NCBI GenBank assembly: GCA_024760905.1
Contig: CM045735.1
Span: forward strand, 10,870,749 to 10,934,748
Direction: 5' to 3'
Source of the DNA: Plotosus lineatus
Lineage: Eukaryota; Chordata; Actinopteri; Siluriformes; Plotosidae
DNA: 64,000 bases
Each line of letters starts with the position of its first letter. Position 1 is the stretch's first letter. This document shows, piece by piece, positions 1 to 11,200 of the stretch. The notes under the pieces are model-generated. The model worked only from the letters and a program-made list of their open reading frames with translations, searched no databases and was not told where the DNA came from. Made by a program: the position numbers and the translations under genes.

Positions 1-663
1 GATGCTTTGCTGCTCACCTCATGATGGTCATCCGTCAACTCGAGCCAGCTTGGCCATTCCACACTGACCTCAAGTCAGTTCTATTTGTAGAATTGCCACT
101 TACTGGATGCGTTCTCTTTAGTACACCACATTCAGTAAACTCTTCAGAGATGACGGTTCAAACACAACCCAGAAGCTCCGGCGTTACTGTCTACAAATAC
201 ACCAGCTTGTCGGAGGTAAACATTCCCTGAAGCTACTGGCCTGCATCTGTACGATTTTAATTCTGTGTGCTACCACCGCCACACCACCGGCGTCAATCCC
301 GTCACACCCATCTGATCTCACTGACCCCTAAAGACTTGAGTCAGATCTCCGTATAACCGCACAGCGTTATGGAACTCAAGTATCTGTGCTTTGTTGTCTT
401 CAGAGCTTGTTTTGCTCTTTGATGTTTCTATAAGACTGCGAGTAAGAAACTGGTGATAACTGCAAAATGAAAATCCTGAAAAACAATCTGCCTAAAACTT
501 GGTGTAAAGTCATCATGATCCACACTTCCTACCAGTAGGTAGCGGTATTACACCAAGGAGCCTTTTATCAACTGCTATAAAACAACAAAGAATAAGAAGA
601 ACAAGATGACGACTCCGGCAAGCAATGAGAAAACAAAGTGCACGATTTTATTTATATTTTAAG
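1..663. other. no recognised feature, left flank
   Basis: I see no exon, repeat head or inverted repeat here. If the final ttc1 exon lies further left, this is part of the last ttc1 intron. Both strands were read for the expected C-terminal TTC1 peptide (a conserved LGNLVLRPFG-like stretch) without success. Confidence 0.4.
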
Positions 664-1057
664 GGCAGTGGTGGCCTGGTGGTAAAGGGCGCTGGATTGG
701 TTTGGGTCCCACTCTCCACAAGGTTGTCACTTCATTTTTGTAACCTTTTAATCCTAATTAGGGTCATGAGGAGGCTGGCTCCCATCCCAGCCGACTTTGG
801 TCGAGTGTAGATTACACCCTGGACAGCTCAGCTCGCCAGGCCATCGCAGGGCAGAAACGTGCTGACGGCTACGCAGCTACTCTTCATGAAAGTCAGCAAC
901 GGTTCTTCACAGTGAGAGACATTGCCGGCCTTTGATAACCCAGTTTGCTGCACTTGGGGGGTGAGACAGTGACAACCCGTTGAGAGTGGGGCTTGAACCC
1001 TCAACCTTAGGATCAGTGATCCATCACCTTTACCAGCCAGCCACCACTGCCCTGATC
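664..1057. repeat. two tRNA-headed SINE pieces, head to head (type A)
   Basis: A plus-strand SINE head starts at 664 (gggcagtggtggcctggtgg, with a B-box-like ggtttgggtccc). It runs into an inverted copy whose head ends at about 1055 (ccaccactgccc). The middle carries the shared body, with attagggtcatgaggaggct and the gccatcgcagggcagaaac block. Type A is the most frequent SINE of this window; several other copies are listed below. Confidence 0.75.
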
Positions 1058-2870
1058 TTTTGTTTTAGCGCTAATATGTTTTTACTCTATGTATTATTTA
1101 TACCCCATCACTGTAACTGCACTAGAAATAACCTTCTGTGACATCAGCAAAAACTCAGAACATCTAACGTCTCACCGTTAGGACAAATATACAGCACTAA
1201 CCATCACGATTATGTCCAGAATTGGCAAGAAGCTCTGAAGTGTGTTTAGAGTCGTTGGATTTTTCCTAACAGTTCGAAACATCATTAGTCTGACAGCAAC
1301 TAGTGTATGGTTTAAGCAGTGGCTTCACACCTGGACTTCTGGAGACTGGTACCACCGTTCCATTAGAAAAAAAAGCCACGGGGCAAACGGCCAATATGAC
1401 GGCTTTTCAAGGCAGTTGTTTCAGAGGGCACCGAACTGAAATGGTAGCAGAACCTGGCTGTGAAGTTCAGCACAGCTGACAGGAAGTTGGCTTTCGTTCC
1501 ATCCTCACCTTATTTTTATGAAGCATCAACTCTAAAAATATACTGCACTTGGTCTTCTTTTAATGCATAAATCCGTCCTGAACAATTATTTCCAGTTCAA
1601 CGGAGAGTGAAGGTGTAATTTGCTCTCAGCCTTCAGCACATATTTTTCATTTAATGTTTTGTGAAGTGGCAGCAAGGCGGGCAAAATTCAGCCGCTGTTC
1701 AAGAAGTACTGCTGTCTAGCTTTTTTGTTTAAAATTAAAAAAAAACAAAAAAACAACGACATCATTGAAACAAAACCAAAATGGAGGACAAGTGTGTAAT
1801 AAGCTGCCCCAGAGTGTTTTAACGTAGCTTGCCAGGGTTCACATCTGGGATGTATTATATTATATCCCGAAAACACAAATACCCCAAGCAAGCTTTCAAA
1901 ACACGAACCACGAGTGAGCTGGCTGTCGAGGTGCTTTTGCTAGCTGTGTGCATTTATACCATTCTGGAAACAGAATCAAAGTTGCTGAGCAACATGATCA
2001 GAAATAGGTTGGAGCAGAAATGAAAGCGGAGTGCAATGCGAGTCAAGGCACTTTACTTCATGCTGTCTACAGAAAGTGGAATATCAATGTCGAAAACCCC
2101 ACACATGTCGTGCTAGTGGGAGCTGGTAGAACATCGCAGGCCACACATTCCGTATTTAGATGCTTTCCACAGAACGCCGTGATGGAATAAAGGAACATTT
2201 TTGCTTTTGATACAGCTTCATTCTCAACTAGAGACACTTGGAAGCACAAAATATTTGAACGTTTTTGACCTCGTACTGAGTAAAATAAGGTCTTCCAAAC
2301 CATTATGATACCCGAAATACGTAGCTGGCACCGCTGTAGCTGTTCCATGAGTATTCCTTATGATTTTACATGTGAACCGTCACCAAAACGAGGGCTGATG
2401 GAAGGTGCCGCTGTCATGTTTACACCAGGAGTGACTGTGATGCATAAGTGGTGGGCGCAGCTCCATGCACATTTGTACCTCCACAGAAATCTACGGTATA
2501 ATTACGGTAATATTATGGTATCATTCAGTAGGCCACGCATAGTCATAGGAGTCAGACTGAACCATCGCGTGATCCACATTACTTTAATTTCCACCAAACT
2601 TCCTGTGAATGGGAGCCACACCCGAGATCTTATGTATTCTGATGTACGGGAATAATACACTTAAGGGATACAGCCGATTGACCTTCAGAAAGCAAAAAAA
2701 AAAAATTTAAATAAATAAATACAATTTACTGTGACATACCACCAACATTATGTTCCTGCTTCACATGCATGCCCTCACAGACAGGCTAACGCTGGTGGCG
2801 TTGAAAGAGTTTACCGTCTCTCACACCAAGAGAAAAATTACCAGGTGATAAGATTTCAACTAGTAATTAA

Positions 2871-2872
<2 letters not shown>
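1058..2872. other. AT-rich intronic DNA, nothing recognised
   Basis: There is no long reading frame resembling a protein, no tRNA-like head and no clear terminal inverted repeat. By position it is probably ttc1 intron. Confidence 0.35.
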
Positions 2873-2917
<45 letters not shown>

Positions 2918-2933
2918 CACATACACACACATA
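2873..2933. repeat. (AT)n/(CA)n microsatellite
   Basis: About 20 AT dinucleotides grade into CA/TA repeats, directly abutting the left end of the next transposon. Confidence 0.9.
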
Positions 2934-3179
2934 TACAGTGGTACCTCGCCTCACGAAATTAATCCATTCCAGAGCCTTTTTCTTCACCTGGATTTTTCGT
3001 AAATTGTACTGCATTTTACATGTAAAACGTGTGATTCATTCCAAGGACCCAAATACTACCCCTAAACCCTTTAAAAATGATAAAAGTATACCTTTTAAGG
3101 CCTCCTTCTTCTTCAATATCGTACCGATGGTAGACGGGTTTGGCCATATTCCTTTGCGATATCACTCAACCGCACGCAT

Positions 3180-3237
3180 GGTGTGTGTGTGTGTGTGTAT
3201 GTGTGTGTGTGTGTGTGCGCGCGCACGCGTGTGTGTT
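3180..3237. repeat. (GT)n microsatellite
   Basis: A GT tract with one AT interruption and a gcgcgcac block, inside the family E element. Confidence 0.9.
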
Positions 3238-3378
3238 GACCATGGCTTCTTAGCAGAGTTATAATCTTACAAATGTTTATGGAAGGTTAAAAGCCAGTAA
3301 CTCTGTACTTTTCATGAAAAGCATTACGGGCGATGCAGCTCCATAATAGCCAATGGGAGGGAGCTACGTCATCCCTCC

Positions 3379-3454
3379 TAGCCAATGGGAGGCCAGCGGG
3401 GCGGGATGTTGGGAGATAGCCAATGGGAGGCCAGCGGGGCGGAATGTTGGGACA
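3379..3454. repeat. 38-bp direct repeat with CCAAT and GC boxes, two copies
   Basis: Two adjacent 38-bp units (3379-3416 and 3417-3454) differ at two positions. Each begins tagccaatgggaggcc and holds a ggggcgg core. A partial third start (tagccaatgggaggg) sits just upstream at about 3348. The boxes look like the promoter of a formerly autonomous parent element. Confidence 0.85.
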
Positions 3455-3609
3455 TGTATTCAGTGGGAGAGCAAGTCGTGCAATGTTTGAATGGCGCGTT
3501 TCGTAAGGAGAACTTGTTTTGTATCCAGAGACAAAAAATTTAGGAAAATGTTTTTCGTATCCTGGGACTATCGTAAGGTGAGGTACCACTGCACACACAC
3601 AGGCACACA

Positions 3610-4595
3610 CAGGGATCCCTCGCTACTTTGCGATTCAATTCATGCGGCTTCAGTGCTTCGTGTGTTTTTTTTTTTAATATTCATCAAATTAAAAAATAAG
3701 GAAATTAAGGAAGAATAGGAGAAAAAGTTAAGGAAAATGCCACAAAAACCAAGGCCAATTATACAAAAAAAAAACCCCCCGAAAGAAACAAAACAAAAAC
3801 CCAAAACCTCCCATCAAATCTAGTTACATTGTGAGGTGCACATCTGAGTGCATGCACGCGCGTCTGTATGTATGTGTGTAATTTATATTTTATTTACATC
3901 CAATTTATTATTGTTTAATGTTTATTATTATAAGCATTTATAGCATTGAATATGTATTTAATTATATTATATACGCATATATAGTAGGCTATTCGCGGTT
4001 TTGCACTCGTACCTGCGCATATTCGCAGATTGCCGAGCAACTGTCACGTGATTCAAATTCAGCAAATGGCTGTCCTTCCTGCTGATTGGTGGGGATGTAC
4101 AGGGATCCCTCACTTTCCTCGGTTAATTGGGACTGAGATCCCCACACGACCATCGAAATCCGCGAAGTAGGATCACTCCCCTTATACAGCATACATATAT
4201 ATGTATGTATGTATGCTGTATAATGTTTATATATTTTATTAATAAATATCACAGTACAAACTTAAAACGTTTTCCTTCATCATTACTACATTAATACTGT
4301 ATTAATGAATGAGACTGTCTATAGAATGTGTTTAAGAAGCATATTTAACGCATGTAATAGATACGTAGTATTTTACATCCGGCTCGTCATTCGCACATTT
4401 AATATGATACATGAGGTTTTACTTCCGGGTACAGAACTCGCAGATTATCTTCATTCGCGGGAGGGGCCGGAACAAACCCCTGCGAATAACGAGGGCCTAT
4501 TGTATGTCAGTCAGGGAGGTGATCCTACTCCGCAGAATTCGGTGGTCACGTGTGGATCTCGGTCCCAATTAACTGTGGAACGTGAGGGCTCCCTG
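3610..4595. mobile_element. family A element, interrupted by a family B element
   Basis: The left end cagggatccctcgctacttt at 3610 and the right end cgtgagggctccctg at 4595 are inverted repeats. The body matches other family A copies: a aaggaaaatgccac... block and a long AT stretch around ttatagcattgaata. The copy is split: the family A right part (tgatcctactccgc onward) resumes only after the family B insert ends at about 4502. Confidence 0.7.
3982..4502. mobile_element. family B element inserted in family A
   Basis: The left end agtaggctattcgcgg and the right end gcgaataacgagggcctattg form an inverted repeat, with TA at the right edge. It shares its interior with the larger family B copy at 10138-12319. 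A reversed family A tip (cagggatccctcactttcct at 4098) sits inside it, so the site is at least three layers deep. Confidence 0.6.
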
Positions 4596-4889
4596 TCTGT
4601 ATGTCTATTTACATATATTTACACACACACACACAAGAAAACATTCTGTGGTGCGGTCTACTCCGTGTTTTCTTCTGGGAACAGCAAGCACATTTTGTCC
4701 CTCTGCTCTCATTCTGTGAGCCTTTAGCCTCGCCATGAGCTCACAGATTAGATTAGATTAAAACAGCTGAAGGAAATTAACAAACCAAACCCTTCCACAC
4801 ACCACCCGAACCAGAACATTCACAAGCCTGCTCTATTGTAAGGATATTCAATACCAAAATTAATAAATAAATAAAAAATAAAATCTTAC

Positions 4890-4944
4890 CCAGCATCTCT
4901 TCTTTCAGTTTCTCATTCCGTTCCTCGATCTGTCGTGGCAATCT
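4890..4944 (-). CDS. ttc1: ttc1 coding exon 7 (penultimate)
   Basis: This 55-nt exon follows acceptor ctgcag and ends at a gtaaga donor. It encodes RLPRQIEERNEKLKEEMLG, nearly identical to mammalian TTC1, starting in phase 0 and ending after one base of the next codon. A final exon must follow to the left but was not found in 1-4889. Confidence 0.95.
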
Positions 4945-5237
4945 CTGCAGGACAAGATAAAAACAGGTTGAATTACATGACCCACTACACACAACAGTGT
5001 AAACGTAATACAGGACTAAATTTGATATAATAATAACGATAGCGTTCTGCCCATAATCAAATTTCGGTCACGCTCGTTTCTGAGGAAATTGACTGTACGA
5101 TATAAGATACGGTGTTAAACAGTATGGCAAACAAATTTAGCCCTTGTCTTGATGTAAGCAATAGATTTAAGGGATTACTCATGGGCGTGGGGCGGGGCAG
5201 GGCATGACGTGTCGAATGTGAGAACATTTCAGTCTAG

Positions 5238-5268
<31 letters not shown>

Positions 5269-8200
5269 CCCCAACATTTCAAAGTACCATAATTCCAACA
5301 TCATCAGGTTAAGGCCAGTATGTTTAAATTTAAATTAGGACTCTATTGTTGTGTTTGTTTAGGACAAGCATTTAAACTCAGAGGCTGAGACCAACTGCAT
5401 ATTCGATTGAACATGTGAATGCAGAGTTATGCCAGGCATTCATCGCCAAACAAGATAACCAGTTAGCGAATGATCTCCTCCAGAGATATTCAGTGTGTGC
5501 TTATAATTCCTCCTTCCTTCTAGCAATAAACCATCATCTCGAACTGTACAATACAAATACCATACAAAGCAAATACTTCATCTTTCAACTAACAAAGTAG
5601 TGTTATGCCACTTTCTGCACTTATCTGTTGTAAACCCACCCAATTTCAGAAAGTTAATGATACAGACATGAATATTAATTACTCCAGACATCAATTTAAG
5701 TGGTTGATACAGTGGTATAGTGGTTGGCATATCTGCCCCATCTCCCAGACAGACAAACACAGGGATCCCTCACTTTCTGCAGTTAATGGGGCCTGTGGTC
5801 CCCCGCATGACTGTCAATTTCCACGAAGTAGGATCGACCCCCTGACTGACGTATACGTACATGTATGTGTATATAATATCAATAAATGCATATTCAATGC
5901 TATAAATGCTTATAATAACAATTAAACATTAAAAAAAAGGCATAAGATGTAAAGAAACTATAAATACACACATATACAGACACGTGTGCACAGATGCGCA
6001 CCTCACATAAAAATTTACCATATTCGATGTGAAAAGCGCCCAGGGTGCTTTAAAAATTGGAGTGGGTGGGCGCTTATTAAAATGTCACCAGTAAAGTGGA
6101 ACGTTAAGTGCTTATTCCCATTGAGGTGGAAAACATGAATAATAACAGAACAATAAGAGTTTTACTGCTATTTATTTGTGTTATTCATTTTGTGGTATCA
6201 ACCAAAGTACTTACAACATGAAAGCTGAAAATAAACAAAACAGCATAATTAAAAAAAGACCCCTTACTTTTCCCCTCAAGGTGCTGTTCCTTTAAATATT
6301 TTCCCGGAAGTAAAATCGAGCCAATTAACACAATGTCAACTTTAGCACATGGCATGTTGAACAAATCAACACCAGCATAAACAAAAAGGACTTGTCCAGG
6401 AACGGCTTTAAATTTATTAACTTAGTGAGCAGGAGAATCGTCTGAAAAATACTCATCACTTTCTGATAGGTCCATATCTGGCTCATCGCTCCATTCATTC
6501 AGAGCATCCCATAGTTTTGCTGTAGCAGTTTCTAATGGTTCATCGGTTGTTGGACATTTACCAAGAGAACACAGCAAAATATTTTCCTGTTTTTTAAAGC
6601 ACAGCGGAACGATCAAACATTAATCACGATGAACATTATAGACATTCCCCAGTTGCAGGGGGTCTTGAAATACTGTGTAAACTCATTTTTACAAGCAGTG
6701 AATGCCTCATTTTACAGTTACAGAGACTGATCAAATAAAATTGGTAAGTTTGATCTATGATTTTACTCCCAGTACACACGGGTGGTTATTAGATGCAAAA
6801 CATTGGGGGGGGGGGGGGGGTTGCTTATTGGGGTAGGGTGCTTATTACATCGAATATGGTAGTTTTGTTGGGGGGTTTGGTTTTTTTTTTTGTTTGGGCT
6901 TTATTTGCATAATTGGCCTTGTTTTGTGGCATTTTCCTTAACTTTTCACTATTTTCCCTAAATTTCCTTATTTTTCGATGAATATTTTTGAAAAACCCGC
7001 AATGCACTGAAGCATGAACTAGCGAGGGATCACTGTACTTTTATTAATCTCAGCCAAAAATTCACAATTCCACGTGCTTGTGTGAGTTCCCTCCGGGTAC
7101 TCTGGTTTCCTTCGACAGTTGAAACACATGTACATTAGGTTAGTTGGCTGTTCAAAATCAATAATAGTTGTCTGTGCGTTTGCCCTGCAGTAGTCTGGTA
7201 AGCTGTTCAGGGCATACACTGACATCGTCCAGTGTCGGAGTCGACCAACAACAGTCTCCCTGCAACCCTATTCGGATTAAGCGGCTCAACGTTGTTTTAA
7301 CTGCTTCAACTATAAATACAGAGCTGCTGGAAATGTTTTTGGAAAGGATATGCACAGAAAATGTTTTTTTTTTCTTGAAAATGGGCCACAGCCATGTTCC
7401 CTCCCCAGTGCTGCACAGAAATGGAAGTGAAATAAAAATAAAACAAAAACAGTTTTGTTCCTGTGTAAAAGCAGCAGTGCGTAACTGGTGTACTGTAACT
7501 GATAGATGAGCATTATTAAATCAGGAGAAAATATTCAAAAAGACATGACTTTTTTGTGATGTTGTGGGCTGCGCTGGAAATCCTGTGATATTAATTTGCC
7601 ATAATTGGGTGTGATTTGAGGTTATAGATAAAGATAAAATTTTATTTGTGCTCATACAGTAATTCTCAAATATTTAGAATATTTAAAGTTGGACACAAGT
7701 TATTATTATCCAGTTAACCTATAAATATAAATTTACAAATACAGGGATTCCTCACTTTCCGCGGTTAATGGGGACTGAGAGAGACCCCCCGCGACCGCCG
7801 ATTTCTGTGAAGTAGGATTGACCCCACTGACTGACGTATACATACATGTATGTGCATATAATATCAATAAATACATATTCAATGCTATAAATGCTTATAA
7901 TTAAACAATTAAACATTCAAAAATGCATGAGATGTAAATAAAATATAAATACACACACATACAGACATGCATCTCACATAAAAATGTAAGTAGTTTTGTT
8001 GTGGGGGTTTGGGTTGTTTTTTTTGCATAATTGGCCTTGTTTTATGGCATTTTCCTTCACTTTTCCCCCTATTTTTCCTTATTTTTAATATTTTCGATGA
8101 ATATTTTTGAAAACTGAAGCACGAAGTAGCGAGGGATCACTGTAGTTTCTTATGAAAAGTTTTTCAATTGAAACCAACAGTGTAGCAGGGATGAAAAATC

Positions 8201-11200
8201 ATAACTGGATGGATACTTTATTAATCCCAGAAAGGAAATCAGTTTCAACTTATGTCGAAACTGTAAACCGTTACAGGAGTGTAGTTCTCATATGTAGAAA
8301 TCACCAATGCACATCTAGCCCACGGAATAAAACATGCTGATCGGACACATTTCTCAACCCCTGCAATTTTAAAAACATGTTCTCATTTTTTACGGAAACA
8401 AATTACAGGATGTCACCAAAACATTTTCAGCGCTTCTCCATGCTACAGGCTAATTGCATGCAAAATTAGAAAGAAATCTGTTATTGTGTGATCACAATAA
8501 AGAGTGATGAAAAGACTCTGTGACAACACAACACGAAGAAGAAACTTTGTGCCAGACTCGTAATGCAAACCCAACCTCATGTCGGGTCTACTTCAAATAA
8601 AGTGATTTAATTTCCAGAACCAGTATCTACTCATACGGCACACCAGATTAATGCCATCCATCCTGTCCCTTCCTCCACCACTGTTTCTGCTATGGATGGC
8701 AGCTTATCAGATGAAACAAAATCCCAGATGCGTCCTTATGTCAAGATACTGTGATCTCCCAGGACGACTCTCAGCTCAGACCATCTGGCAATGCAACCGC
8801 AGGGTTGTATTAGACAACCAACTGTCCTTATTTGCTCATTCACGCATACAAGTGAATATGAACACACAAACACACACACACACACACACCATAATATTCT
8901 TCTTAATGAAAAAAGTAAGCAGGATGTCTATATTATTAAGTTATGAGCATGCAATAATTATGGAACAAAGCATTAAATCATGCCAGTCTTGCTGTTGAAG
9001 GCGCGCTAAAATGCGCACACCCAGAGCGCGCCTAAAATATGACCAAGACACGCCCCAAAAAAAACACCCAAAAAGCACCTCTCAAACCAAGTGCATTTTG
9101 AATTTGATGACAAATGATGACAAAACGCCAATCCACATACTGGGCAATAAGCAAAGTCAAAAGAATCAGGGGGAAGGAAATTGTGGCCGAAGTAAGTTTT
9201 CAAATCGCTGAAATTCAGCGCAGGGACGACGGCGTCGGTGGAGATAGACACACCGTTCATTTGCATGCATGCCGGTCCTCATGCCTTTGACTGATTAAAC
9301 TGTTTTCTCAGAGCACTTTATGCTCAGCTGCCAGCTGTTTTGTAGTCAAACCTCTGCTGAAGTGAATAGTACATGCTAGCTGTGACATCACACCACGCTC
9401 ACTGCATACGTACTGTGGGGAGAAACTTCGGCATACATTCCTGGGCTAATTATTTACACTTCCTGCCTATCAAGTAGCCTACATCATGCATAATTTCATA
9501 GAGATCATGCCGTGATGGGTTGGCTACGATGATGTCACTGGCAATTCCAGGATTTCCTTGCATTATGCATTAAAAAAAAAAAAAGATGGATGAAAGAAGC
9601 ACCCCGAGGGGTACATGTAAGAGTGAGAAGTGCTTTTTTTAATATAAAAAATAAATGCACACCACACATCGCATACACTCCTCTTACTTTCAAATTCTTA
9701 AAAAGCAGTTTTTTAATGCCGAACACAATTTTCCGTTTTCATATTTTTCCTGTATCCATATTTTAGAGGCTGCTCTGCAATAGCCAATCAGGATGCATGT
9801 ATTTGGTCCTTTCTCATTTTGAGACCGCAGCTCACCGCTAGCTGATCTGCAAAACATCAGACTCGAACTAAACCAGAATGCACAGAGTCATGTTCAGTCT
9901 TTCCATCCCACACCAGCCGAGTTCTGCTTTCCCTGCAGCTGTCAACATCAGATTCAAATCCTTGATGCTGTGAATGAATGTTTATTTCGAATACGTAAAA
10001 ATAGTAGTCAGTAAACAGTGCTTGCAGATGGTACAAACAAACAATGACCCAAAATAAATCACAAACAGTGACCCCAAAAAATCACTTAACATATAACAAT
10101 AACAAAACTTTCATAAATGAGAGAAAAATGTTAATATATTAGGCCCTTGTTTTTCGCAATGGGTCGGTTCCGGCCCTGCCCGCGGATCATGACAATCTAG
10201 AAGTTATTGATGCGGTTTTAAAACCCTACGTATGATATTATATGCGCAAAAGTACGCTTGTTAAACACATTCTATAGCCATTATTCTATAGTCTTACTCA
10301 TTAATACAGTAATAATGCAGTAAAATGTAGTAATAATTAAGAAAAACTTTTTAATTTTGTTCTGTGAGAATATTTATTAATGAATAAAACGCAGAGGCGA
10401 GTGTGGCCGGTGGTGTAGTGGTTAGGGTAATGCTTCTTAATTATTTTCTGTCGCACCCCCCCACGAAGAGGAAAACATTTTGCACCCCCCCCCTCTCAAA
10501 TATAGTGCTATTCGTCTAAAAATTGTTAGAAGTAATCCTCTGCATAACACTGTATACTTATTAACATAATAAATCCTTATTATCATTATGGAATACAAAA
10601 AGAAAAAAAATGAAGAAATACAGATCAACTTCCAACAAAGTATAACTTTAAATCTTTTTGTTTATAGACTAAAAAATTGTTAAAGTGCATCAATTTGCCT
10701 GAAATAAAAAAGTATCCTTATTTATAAACTGTCGACATTTTTTGACCAACCATTTGATCCTGAAAAATAAAATTAAATAAAATCAATAAATAATAATAAA
10801 TTCAAATCGATCGGCAATATTAACTCAGGAGAACAATATATAAAACACTTTAACCTACAAAACAAAAATGAATAAAACAATTATTATTATTATTGTCAAA
10901 ATGATCAAGTCCAGATTAATGGTACAAAGAGCACATTTTGCAGTTCACAGCTTTTCGAAGCTGGGTTTAAAATACGACACTAAACTCTCAGCTCCTGCTC
11001 AATGCTGAACTGGGACTAGGACTTATTTCTGCAGCAGTGACGTCATCCAGCATGACAGAGGCCGTGTGTGCTGCAGGCCGGATCAGTTCCTCTGCTCTGC
11101 TGTGGGGTTTTCTACACTGAGCAGTTTAGTACTTCACCTTATCTGATGCTAACAGAGCTCGGTTTGCTGGAAAATCATTTCATAAAGCAGGATGGTTGTT

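Larger units (their letters stand above)
2936..3591. mobile_element. non-autonomous TA-type DNA transposon (family E)
   Basis: The left end cagtggtacctcgcctcacg at 2936 mirrors the right end cgtaaggtgaggtaccactg ending at 3591. TA precedes the left end; the right flank is CA, so the duplication is TA/CA. Length is 656 bp and there is no transposase. The interior carries a GT microsatellite and a duplicated block with CCAAT and GC boxes. The terminal sequence resembles Tigger/pogo or mariner-type short elements. Family E also has a copy at 18202-19782. Confidence 0.75.
5760..7035. mobile_element. family A element carrying a nested family C element
   Basis: The left end cagggatccctcactttctg at 5760 pairs with the right end agcgagggatcactg ending at 7035, followed by TA one base later. 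The family A body is split by the family C insert at 6018-6859. Confidence 0.7.

Noticed and set aside
4305..4727. 140-codon frame at 4305
   Set aside because: It crosses family B and family A sequence and a CA repeat, so it is a chance frame in transposon DNA.
8999..9060. Possible CpG island or promoter at the gcgcgct palindrome
   Set aside because: It is too short, with no other promoter sign and no transcript-like frame next to it.
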